Of a stretch of 64,000 nt of DNA, positions 45,685-52,200 are shown one piece after another. Every line of letters begins with the position of its first letter. Position 1 is the first letter of the stretch. A program made the position numbers and the translations under genes. Location of the stretch: the NCBI RefSeq assembly GCF_036567765.1, contig NZ_DATCTU010000033.1, forward strand, positions 62,001 through 126,000, written 5' to 3'. Source of the DNA: Pseudobacteroides sp. Lineage in GTDB: Bacteria > Bacillota > Clostridia > Acetivibrionales > DSM-2933. Below the pieces are notes generated by a model. It did not search any database. It had not been told where the DNA came from and was given only the letters and a program-made list of their open reading frames with translations.

Positions 45685-46641
45685 TCACTTTTTTAATGGT
45701 GTAACCATTTTATTCAATAGACCTTTTGACATAGCGACTTCTTGACAGACTGGACACATGTCCCTTGTTGCTCCCATTGCTAAAATTTCTACTTCTTGTT
45801 CTTCTGCTGCTCTCATCAAAGATTGTTCTGCGTCATTAAGGCGGTTAATACTATCACCTTCAGGTACTTTATTCTTAATAACCCTGTCATTTTTACGAAT
45901 ATCAGTACGTACTATGCCTTTTTGTCCTGCGGAGCTAACCCAAAATTCTTTTTTACCATCTTTGGTTCTAACAAGTGCTACACCAAAAGTTGTCCTCTTT
46001 TTTTCTTCCTCTGACATAACATTTTTAATATCATCAACTCTTGCTTGCACTGCACGCTTGTCTTCCAGTGTAGGAGCTTGATTATTAAATTGCATTTCTT
46101 TCTTACTTGCAATAAGCCGATCAGTGAAACTGATTCCACCTACAGTAGTTTTTCCAAGACTTTTATCTTCTAATACTTGTTCTTCCTGTGTTTGAGGTAA
46201 AATCTTAGTTCCTTTAATCTCTGGAGACTTCATTTCTGCTTTGGCTGTCTGCTGTGCAGATGAAGTGCATTCAACATCAGTTCCAGCTAACTGCCTAACA
46301 AAAAGCGAAAAGTATCCAACCCCTGTATTATTTGAGAACCGTTCCGAGTAGTCTACTACAAAAGCTTTGGAAAAGTTAACCTTTCGTACCACTTGATTGG
46401 ACTGGGTTTCCTCAACAGTTATGTCCTTATAACAATTAGGGTCAGTTGCTGGAATTAATGCCCACTCATAAAGTGGTATTGTCTTTTCGTCTGCGTCGAT
46501 TTTACCATTAATTATCATAGAGTTTATTGGGTAAGTTCTTCTACTGGTATAATCATCTGATGGTGGTTCTACATAAAAAGTGACAGATTGCACACATTTC
46601 TCTAAGGTTATACTGCCTAAAATAGATACCTTAAAATTCAT
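45685..46641 (-). CDS. TssD/Hcp-like N terminus fused to a deaminase-like C terminus
   Basis: 318 residues. The first about 125 residues have the strand pattern and landmarks of TssD/Hcp-like tube proteins of Firmicutes and Bacteroidetes (TIPLYEWALIP, then RKVNFSKAFVVDYSERF). A low-complexity linker follows (about 130-210). The C terminus ends NDAEQSLMRAA (Asp270-Ala-Glu272), then CPVC (Cys296, Cys299), the layout of the cytidine deaminase fold used in polymorphic toxins. The usual zinc His of HAE is Asp here. I infer an effector delivered by a contractile or tube system, or a vestige of one. No sheath or baseplate genes are nearby. Confidence 0.55.
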   Translation of the reverse strand: MNFKVSILGSITLEKCVQSVTFYVEPPSDDYTSRRTYPINSMIINGKIDADEKTIPLYEWALIPATDPNCYKDITVEETQSNQVVRKVNFSKAFVVDYSERFSNNTGVGYFSLFVRQLAGTDVECTSSAQQTAKAEMKSPEIKGTKILPQTQEEQVLEDKSLGKTTVGGISFTDRLIASKKEMQFNNQAPTLEDKRAVQARVDDIKNVMSEEEKKRTTFGVALVRTKDGKKEFWVSSAGQKGIVRTDIRKNDRVIKNKVPEGDSINRLNDAEQSLMRAAEEQEVEILAMGATRDMCPVCQEVAMSKGLLNKMVTPLKK

Positions 46642-46718
46642 TATGTCCCCTCACTATCAATATTTAATTTATCAATCCTCCCTAGTCAGTATAAATTTTA
46701 ACATATATAGAAACAAAA

Positions 46719-47285
46719 TCATACAGTTTTTTCAAGCTCTTTCACTAACTTGTAAAAGGTACTCTTCTTTAAATTTAAAAGTCTCATAGCTTCTACTGCC
46801 TGTATATCGTTTTTCTTCCAATCCTGATAAACTTTACAAAAGTCTTTCGGATACTCTGTTTTAGGTCTTCCTAAATGCTTTCCCTTAGCTTTAGCAATGG
46901 CAATGCCTTCCTTTTGCCTTTGGAGAATATACTCCCTTTCAAGTTCAGCTAAAGCACCAAAAAGTGTAAGTACAAACTTGCCTTGTGGTGTGTTTGTGTC
47001 AATGCTCTCCTTTAAACTAACAAGTCCAACCCCCTTTTCTTGTAATTGTTCAACTATAAAAAGAAGGTCTTTTGTACTTCTAGCAAGTCTGCTGATACTC
47101 TCAATGTAAAGAATATCACCTTCACGAATATAGTCCAACATCTTTTTAAGTTCTGCTCTATCTGTATCCTTTCCACTTACCTTTTCAAGAAAAACTTTTT
47201 CAACCCCTATTTCTTGTAAGGCAAATTCCTGTCTATCTGTATTTTGCTCATATGAACTTACACGAATATAACCTATCTTGGACAT
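46719..47285 (-). CDS. Small serine recombinase (resolvase/invertase)
   Basis: 188 residues. All catalytic features are present: IRVSSYEQ with Ser10, ISRLARSTKDL with both arginines, EREYI, and a C-terminal Hin-type helix-turn-helix (about 140-185, AVEAMRLLNLKKSTFYKLV). It could resolve multimers of the excised circle or invert a segment. I saw no obvious pair of inverted crossover sites beside it. agaggggg precedes ATG 47285. Confidence 0.88.
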   Translation of the reverse strand: MSKIGYIRVSSYEQNTDRQEFALQEIGVEKVFLEKVSGKDTDRAELKKMLDYIREGDILYIESISRLARSTKDLLFIVEQLQEKGVGLVSLKESIDTNTPQGKFVLTLFGALAELEREYILQRQKEGIAIAKAKGKHLGRPKTEYPKDFCKVYQDWKKNDIQAVEAMRLLNLKKSTFYKLVKELEKTV

Positions 47286-47672
47286 TTTATACAGCCCCCT
47301 CTATTCAAATTTATTATTTATCGTTTATATAAAAATGTCCGTAAAATTCACTTATATTTATCGAACGTTTAAAAAAGCAATAATAAACCTTTATAGACTT
47401 GAATTTGCGACGTTTATTATAGCTTACTTTTGTAGCCACTGGTCTGCATTCACAAATCACAAATCAACCGCCAAAATTGCCCTTTAAAACCGCTTATTTA
47501 CTTTCTGAAGAAAACTACCCAAAAACAAAATAAAAACCCCTACGGGCAAATTAACGAAACCGTAAAGGCAAATAGACCACGAACGAGGATATTAATTTTA
47601 AACATAACTAACCGCCCATGCAATGTAGGCTCTTATAGCTCGCTCTAAACTACTGAATTTATTCAAAGGCAA
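47286..47672. other. Intergenic region, 387 bp
   Basis: No convincing gene, terminator or promoter. There is no ribosome-site-led frame on either strand. Confidence 0.45.
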
Positions 47673-47831
47673 CTACCACATTAAACTCTCTTCATCCCAA
47701 TTAGTACCACAACATGGTGTCTGTTCCCCATCTTCTGCACAATTTATACACAAAATGTCACCACAAAAAGGACATTTCTTATACTTTTCATCCTTCTCAA
47801 TAGTACGTCCGCAACTATCACAAGTTAACAT
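47673..47831 (-). CDS. Small zinc-ribbon protein
   Basis: 52 residues: MLTCDSCGRTIEKDEKYKKC, then PFCGDILCINCAEDGEQ and TPCCGTNWDEESLMW. CxxC pairs at 4/7, 20/23 and 28/31, and Cys40-Cys41, make one or two zinc-ribbon knuckles. aaggagatg lies 8 nt before ATG 47831. It follows the HipA-like kinase gene by 61 nt on the same strand. Too short for standard gene finding but well supported. Confidence 0.65.
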   Translation of the reverse strand: MLTCDSCGRTIEKDEKYKKCPFCGDILCINCAEDGEQTPCCGTNWDEESLMW

Positions 47832-47892
47832 ACTTAATCATCTCCTTATTTATACTTGTTACCCCTCCAATTTATAGAATACACCGTCACGC

Positions 47893-49020
47893 TTAAGACT
47901 TATCCAATAAAACCCCAGCTCGATGTCTTACTAACTGGGTTAAGACTGATAAACGCTCTTCCGATAAGTTGTAATTTGAATGTCTCTTAAATTCGAAGCC
48001 TAATAACTTCCTCAATCTGCCTCTTTGGGTAGAAGTCAAATAACCCCTCACTACGTCCAAGTTTGTCGCAGGAATAAATGCAAAGGTCATTTGCCTTGAC
48101 TGCAAATACTCGTCCAAGTTCAGCAAATCACTGTCAAGTCCGTAATTTAGCAACGACACCCCATTGTCAAATATAGGTGCAACATCTAACAGTTCGCCAG
48201 TTGTGTTGCTTCTTATAAACCCGAAATTATTAAAGTGCCTATCCTCATTTATTACTACAGCGTCAAAAGCCATTAGGTCAAGTAGCTTGTTTTTAGTATT
48301 GTCACTTGAGTTGGAAAGTATTTCTGATACTGGCATGTTCCCAAAAACATCAAAAGCCGAAATAAAAGAGAGACTCTCAGAAGTAAATAATTTACAGGTT
48401 GAACATAAAACCCCCTTCCACCGCTCAAGGTCATATGTCACAGCATCCAACCCCATAGCTAAGGCTACCTGACTGGCATAATACTCCGAGTAGGGTTCTT
48501 TGCCCGCATTAGAATACCCTTCTGTCCCAGCTTTGTATAACAAAACCTCGTTGTTAATCCTTCTCCAACACTTTCTCAACATTCCATTCGTTGTAGGCTC
48601 AGGCGAACTTATAACCCCACTTACTTTGGTAATGTGCCCTGTAAACGCAGATAATGCTAAAACCTCAGAAAAGTTATTGTCGTATAGGTTGTAGTCCTTC
48701 CATAAGTAGCTAGAATCATGAGGGACTACCCAATAATCATCTACAAGACTTAACCCTAGTGTGATACCTAATAGAGATATTAGTCTAGGCTCGTTATTTC
48801 CTACTAACGAGCCTAAAATACTCTCGACAAATGCCCTGTTCTTAGGTACAAATCTGTGCTGTAACCAAGAAATTAGGGTATCCACTTTAAAGTTGTATGG
48901 TAATAGTACGTCGTTAACCAATATGTTGTTTACTTGATAAGTAATCTCACCAAGTGCATTCCATGATAAATTGAAGTCGATTAACGCTATGTCCTTCTTT
49001 TTAAGAATAAAATGTCTCAT
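47893..49020 (-). CDS. HipA/CtkA-like protein kinase
   Basis: 375 residues. The kinase lobe shows a nucleotide-binding segment around EVLLYKAGTEGYSNAGKEPY (about 155-175), the catalytic loop NEDRHFNNFG (about 256-265, with Asp-Arg-His and Asn) and the metal-binding FDNG (about 285). These are the HipA-family catalytic signatures. The N-terminal about 130 residues differ from E. coli HipA. ggag precedes ATG 49020. Together with the small upstream gene it may act as a toxin-type or signalling kinase. Confidence 0.75.
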   Translation of the reverse strand: MRHFILKKKDIALIDFNLSWNALGEITYQVNNILVNDVLLPYNFKVDTLISWLQHRFVPKNRAFVESILGSLVGNNEPRLISLLGITLGLSLVDDYWVVPHDSSYLWKDYNLYDNNFSEVLALSAFTGHITKVSGVISSPEPTTNGMLRKCWRRINNEVLLYKAGTEGYSNAGKEPYSEYYASQVALAMGLDAVTYDLERWKGVLCSTCKLFTSESLSFISAFDVFGNMPVSEILSNSSDNTKNKLLDLMAFDAVVINEDRHFNNFGFIRSNTTGELLDVAPIFDNGVSLLNYGLDSDLLNLDEYLQSRQMTFAFIPATNLDVVRGYLTSTQRGRLRKLLGFEFKRHSNYNLSEERLSVLTQLVRHRAGVLLDKS

Positions 49021-49076
49021 AAATACACTCCTGCTTGACTGAACTAGTATAATCTTTCGGTGGATTTGAAATCAAA

Positions 49077-49283
49077 CTACTTCTTTCGATATTTCTGAGC
49101 AGATACTACGAATCCTAGACGCTCAACATCAGGTATTTTACCGCTTTCAACATCAACAGATAACCACGTTCCCAATAATGCAGGTGGCATGGTAATGATG
49201 TCACGCAAGTAAAATTCGCTACCCGACTCTAAATCATCAATCCTGCGAATCACCTGTTTATATAGTTCTTCATATGTGCCCAT
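49077..49283 (-). CDS. DUF1413-like small protein, partner of the HipA-like kinase
   Basis: 68 residues: MGTYEELYKQVIRRIDDLES, then FYLRDIITMPPALLGTWLS and a basic end. The pattern ELYxQVxxRIxxLxxGxxFxLRD matches DUF1413-type proteins, small proteins often found beside HipA-like genes. It is 56 nt upstream of the kinase and likely its antitoxin or substrate adaptor. aggaggattatt precedes the ATG. Confidence 0.6.
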   Translation of the reverse strand: MGTYEELYKQVIRRIDDLESGSEFYLRDIITMPPALLGTWLSVDVESGKIPDVERLGFVVSAQKYRKK

Positions 49284-49386
49284 AATAATCCTCCTAGTCC
49301 ACTTAAATTTATTATATATGTAATATGTATTCAGTTTAACATATAGTTAATAACTGTTGCACTTTTAGTAATACCACTTATACTTG

Positions 49387-49729
49387 TCACATTTTGTACT
49401 GCAAAGGCGACACCGCTAACAATATTATTCGCAAGTTACCCTTCGAATTTAACGAGAAATATGATGTCTCTAGAAAATATTTTTTGTTAAACAACCAAAG
49501 TGGGTTTTCTATTCCGTACTTGTCACATAGAAAATTAACGGATGCTACAACAGATGTTGCCTGAATTTGGGTAAACTTACTGAAATTCAAGCTCTTTTTC
49601 CACTGCAAGTATCCTTTCAGCATAACTTGTTTTGGTACTGTAAAATATGTCTAAAAAATCTCCAAAACAAATCCAGAAGTTGCCGAAATTGTCGTTGGAT
49701 TGTAACACCATATCATTTAAGTTAATCAT
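49387..49729 (-). pseudogene. Frame-shifted HipA-module partner gene
   Basis: A first frame starts at ATG 49729 (aagggg upstream) and gives MINLNDMVLQSNDNFGNFW to LAVEKELEFQ before a stop at 49577. A second frame then continues FSKFTQIQATSVVASVNFLC, with YFSLNSKGNLRIILLAVSP near its end at 49387. Read together through a shift near 49580-49620 they resemble one roughly 115-residue protein of the kind encoded upstream of DUF1413/HipA-like pairs (…W.F...YFL..PYF.LN.KG.LR..LL..SP). The end is also shorter than I would expect. A sequencing slip or programmed frameshift are alternatives. Confidence 0.5.
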
Positions 49730-49797
49730 CAGAACCCCTTATTATTTCTAATGTTTAACTATATGTTTATTTATTATAATAAGTATACAAATTAAAA

Positions 49798-50010
49798 TCA
49801 TAAACCGCAAGATTTTAGCGACACAATAACAAAAACTGGTATCCAAAGTAAAAAGCCAGCTTTTATAACTGTACTATATTTCGTATGAGACACAGAACGA
49901 TTCCCAAGAGTTCGTTGAAATATCGCAAAGATTAAACTAAAAATAAATGTGCATCCAAAAGAAATTACCCCTGAACAGATTAAAATATTTGCAAATGACA
50001 TGTTATCCAA
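49798..50010 (-). CDS. Small two-pass membrane protein
   Basis: 70 residues, TTG start at 50010 with aaggagg 8 nt upstream. Two hydrophobic segments (about 8-31 and 50-68) flank a polar loop with RTLGNRSVSHTKY. It is the first minus-strand gene leaving the repressor switch, so it probably starts the lytic-like direction of the element. Family not recognised. Confidence 0.55.
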   Translation of the reverse strand: MDNMSFANILICSGVISFGCTFIFSLIFAIFQRTLGNRSVSHTKYSTVIKAGFLLWIPVFVIVSLKSCGL

Positions 50011-50040
50011 TGTGCAGTCCTCCTTTTATATGTTGCTATA

Positions 50041-50143
50041 AATGTAATTTCCACTTATAGTTTAATTTAGTAGCAATAAAATTACAAGTATAAATTACAC
50101 TTATAATTATATCAACATTTAATATATTAGTGTAATTTACACT
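50041..50143. promoter_or_regulatory. Three-operator switch between divergent genes
   Basis: Three copies of a 15-bp dyad built on AGTGTAA and TTACACT with one central base: 50129-50143 (perfect), 50087-50101 (one mismatch) and 50041-50055 (two mismatches). They are 46 and 42 bp apart, about four helical turns, between the XRE repressor (plus) and the minus-strand genes. This is the layout of a phage-like repressor switch. Confidence 0.75.
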
Positions 50144-50198
50144 TATGTTGTGTTTTAACGACCAGTAAAACTTGTTACAGTTTACTGGGGTGATAAAA

Positions 50199-50534
50199 AT
50201 GCAAATTGACTATAAAAAACTTGGCAGTAGAATTCGTATTGTAAGAGAAAAGAAAAGGTTAACTCAAGAACAACTTGCTGAAATGGTAGAACTGTCAAAT
50301 AACTATATAAGTAATATTGAGTTAAACCGTTCTATACCAAGCCTTGATACATTAGTCAAAATTTGCAATGCTTTGGAGGTTACACCTGACTATATTTTAA
50401 TTGATTCAATTTATACATCAAAAGAATATATAAAAGACGAAATTGCGAAGAATCTTAACAAGTGCAACGAAAAAAGCATAAAAATTATATCAAAGTTTAT
50501 TAGTCTGATCCTTGAAGAACAAGATTTACCATAA
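50199..50534 (+). CDS. XRE-family repressor of the element
   Basis: 111 residues from ATG 50199 (ggggtgat 6 nt upstream). The N-terminal helix-turn-helix is LGSRIRIVREKKRLTQEQLA, then ELSNNYISNIELNRSIPSLD and ICNALEVTPDYIL, a standard cI/Xre fold. The C-terminal about 40 residues are helical and probably dimerise. It is the only plus-strand gene in the element and faces three matching operators, so it is the likely master repressor. No LexA-type cleavage domain is present. Confidence 0.85.
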   Translation: MQIDYKKLGSRIRIVREKKRLTQEQLAEMVELSNNYISNIELNRSIPSLDTLVKICNALEVTPDYILIDSIYTSKEYIKDEIAKNLNKCNEKSIKIISKFISLILEEQDLP

Positions 50535-50603
50535 AGTGAGCTTAAATACAAAAATAACCCCTCTACTTAACTGTAGCGGAGTTATTCAAGTGGATGTGAT
50601 ATT

Positions 50604-51296
50604 CTACTTCTTGGTACTATTTATAATACCAGCATCCGTTAATAGTTCATGAAATGCGTATTGGCTGTAAGCATACCATTTACAAGCATTAGTTCCTCCG
50701 TAGTTTATACTATCAGAGTGTTTACAAGCAACAGGAGTGACGTCTTTCTGAAATAACCCCTGTGAACCAAAAAGCTGTATAACCTTGTTCATAAACATAT
50801 CAAATGTATCAATTACCCTATAATAACAAGTATCATTGTATTTTGCATAACGTCCATTACAAAATGAAGTTGTTTGCTTTTCAAGTTCCGCAAGTAATTT
50901 TATAAATTCAAAAACAAAGTCTCCTCTTATTGTTGATGTATCTATATACGGTTCTGAAATAGATTTAAAAAATATACCTTGGCTTCTTAAAAAACTGATA
51001 AACTCTAATAGTTCTTGGACAGATGATGCCATACTTTTAATGTCCATAGCAACCACAACATCTCCCTTATTTAGTACTTGAAGCAAAGAGGCATACCCTG
51101 GCAAGTCAGCATTTATTGGTAACTGTACATATTTCCGTATATTTTTATCAACAAATATGTTCTGTTTTGGTACTATTGCTAATAATGCAATAACCTTTTC
51201 ATTTAAAATCTTTTCGTTATTCTCCTTTGCTAACTTCATTTGATAATATGTAGCCTGTGGCAATATAAAAGTTCGAACATACCCATACATTTTCAT
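50604..51296 (-). CDS. Catalytically dead serine-recombinase-like protein
   Basis: 230 residues. The chain follows a resolvase domain (GYVR; LLQVLNKGDVVVAMDI; VQELLEFISFLRSQGIFFKS; DTSTIRGDFVFEFIKLLAELE). The catalytic Ser position is Phe10, and the RLxRS arginine motif reads SMASS. A roughly 40-residue insertion follows the first strand. The C-terminal about 80 residues hold two Cys and differ from the Hin-type HTH. Strand transfer is therefore unlikely. It lies 149 bp from the element-borne SpoIIID gene, so a role in controlling excision is possible. Confidence 0.75.
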   Translation of the reverse strand: MKMYGYVRTFILPQATYYQMKLAKENNEKILNEKVIALLAIVPKQNIFVDKNIRKYVQLPINADLPGYASLLQVLNKGDVVVAMDIKSMASSVQELLEFISFLRSQGIFFKSISEPYIDTSTIRGDFVFEFIKLLAELEKQTTSFCNGRYAKYNDTCYYRVIDTFDMFMNKVIQLFGSQGLFQKDVTPVACKHSDSINYGGTNACKWYAYSQYAFHELLTDAGIINSTKK

Positions 51297-51392
51297 AAAT
51301 AATTCACTCCAGTCATATTTTTATTTTATAGTGTTGACTATAAAGGAATATGTCACTGAATAAAGTACCCAACGTCTTAAAAATAAAGACTT

Positions 51393-51432
51393 AAAAAAAA
51401 GTCACCATGAGTAACCCCTCATAGAGACTTTT
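51393..51432 (-). terminator. Terminator of the element-borne spoIIID
   Basis: On the minus strand AAAAGTC...ATGAG and CTCAT...GACTTTT form a two-part stem, then TTTTAAG. It closes a short unit that begins at the host spoIIID promoter. Confidence 0.75.
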
Positions 51433-51444
51433 ATAAAACAATTA

Positions 51445-51696
51445 TTAGGTACTTATTTTGTATTTATTACGTGTTGCATTTCCACCCCTGATATGTCTTT
51501 CAGCTTTATTAATTTCTAAAATGATTTTTACTTCTTCTGCAAGCTGCGGATATAAATCCATGAGTCGTTCAACAATGTCCTTATGAACTGTGGACTTACT
51601 AATGCCGAAATTTTTTGCCGTATCTCTAACGGTAGCTTTATTAGCTATGGTATAATTAGCTAGAGACAAAACCCTTTCACTTATATACTCTTTCAT
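51445..51696 (-). CDS. Intact SpoIIID paralogue carried by the element
   Basis: 83 residues: MKEYISERVLSLANYTIANK, then GISKSTVHKDIVERLMDLY and AERHIRGGNATRNKYKIST. All SpoIIID landmarks are present, including the recognition helix GISKSTVHKD, identical to the host protein, and the basic tail AERHIRGG. By hand alignment about 54 of 83 residues match the reconstructed host SpoIIID. ATG 51696 overlaps the TGA of the truncated host frame (ATGA) and has aaggggg 10 nt upstream. Transcription should come from the host spoIIID promoter. I infer that it supplies SpoIIID function while the host gene is split. Confidence 0.88.
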   Translation of the reverse strand: MKEYISERVLSLANYTIANKATVRDTAKNFGISKSTVHKDIVERLMDLYPQLAEEVKIILEINKAERHIRGGNATRNKYKIST

Positions 51697-51878
51697 AGTC
51701 GTTTTTCCCCCTTAATCAATTTTGAAGAAAAATGACCAATTCCTTTCCTTTTTATAAGTGCTGTTTGTACAGTACTTTTGCTTATACCAAACTTTTTTGC
51801 AGCTGCTCTAACGGTTGCCTTGTTTTCAATAATAAAATTGGCCAAATCTACAGCACGCTCTTCTATGTACTCCTTCAA
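51693..51878 (-). pseudogene. spoIIID: spoIIID, 5' portion (codons 1-37) with an element-encoded tail
   Basis: The native start is probably TTG 51878, 9 nt after agggggg. Codons 1-37 read MKEYIEERAVDLANFIIENK then FGISKSTV, the N-terminal half of SpoIIID, up to the ACA core at 51766-51768. Beyond it the frame enters the element and adds QTALIKRKGIGHFSSKLIKG-EKRL, 24 foreign residues, ending at 51693. The hybrid lacks the rest of the helix-turn-helix and the basic tail and is probably inactive. The longer frame from GTG 51899 has no ribosome site. Confidence 0.85.
51752..51782 (-). other. Right attachment junction (spoIIID 5' half / element)
   Basis: Minus-strand sequence AGTACTGT-ACA-AACAGCAC: spoIIID (Ser-Thr-Val) before the core, element after. 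The core ACA is at 51766-51768. A longer shared ACAAA exists when shifted, but that register would not restore the reading frame. Confidence 0.78.
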
Positions 51879-52200
51879 TTCAGAATTCCCCCCTGTCACA
51901 CCTTTGTTGGTAAAATATGTATAGCATTGAAATTGTATATGGAATTATTGGTGATAAATCCTATGGTATATTTATGCTTTAAGAAGGCCATATATGAAAA
52001 GATTTGTTAAAAACCTTAAATATGAAAGATACAATGACTATACAATGATTGTACATATACCATGCAACTTATTGTCTGTAGACTTATAAGCAGAATTTTA
52101 ATAACATATATTGGAGGATATATATATAATTACATAAAAATCAATTGATTTTTATGAGGTATTAAATGTAGTGGAATTTTATTACTAGGGGGTGCAGATT
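51879..52200. other. Divergent promoter region, spoIIID / restriction genes
   Basis: 322 bp with no gene. Toward spoIIID (minus strand) there are sigma-E-like words, TATACAAT and CTATACATA, about 40-65 bp before the TTG start. Toward the endonuclease gene there is TATAAT (52125-52130) and a 24-bp palindrome just after it. Confidence 0.45.
52133..52156 (+). promoter_or_regulatory. 24-bp perfect palindrome before the restriction gene
   Basis: CATAAAAATCAA followed by its exact complement, 44 bp before the endonuclease ATG and 2 bp after a TATAAT. It sits where an operator for the C-type regulator would be expected. Confidence 0.6.

Larger units (their letters stand above)
31240..51767 (-). mobile_element. 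About 20.5-kb skin-like element inserted in spoIIID
   Basis: The ends are defined by the two halves of spoIIID and a shared ACA core. A large serine recombinase lies at the left end. Apart from one XRE regulator, the recognised genes are on the minus strand, the same as spoIIID. Contents: recombinase, small protein, Dam-type methylase, CoiA-like protein, surface-protein operon, toxin/immunity-like pair, resolvase, HipA-like module, repressor switch, dead resolvase and an intact SpoIIID paralogue. I see no phage structural genes and no relaxase or conjugation genes, so it is neither a recognisable prophage nor an ICE. Known parallels are the sigK skin elements of Bacillus and Clostridioides. 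Confidence 0.85.

Noticed and set aside
31240-51767. Prophage or integrative conjugative element
   Set aside because: No capsid, tail, portal, terminase, relaxase or type IV secretion gene is recognisable. The tube-like domain at 46641 is fused to a toxin-like domain.
51752-51782. Longer core ACAAA shared by both junctions when shifted
   Set aside because: Crossing over there would give GTA CAA AGA TGT, out of frame with SpoIIID. Only the ACA register restores HKDVTERL.
51693-51899. 68-residue frame from GTG 51899 as the spoIIID start
   Set aside because: It has no ribosome site. TTG 51878 follows agggggg and gives the canonical MKEYIEER start.
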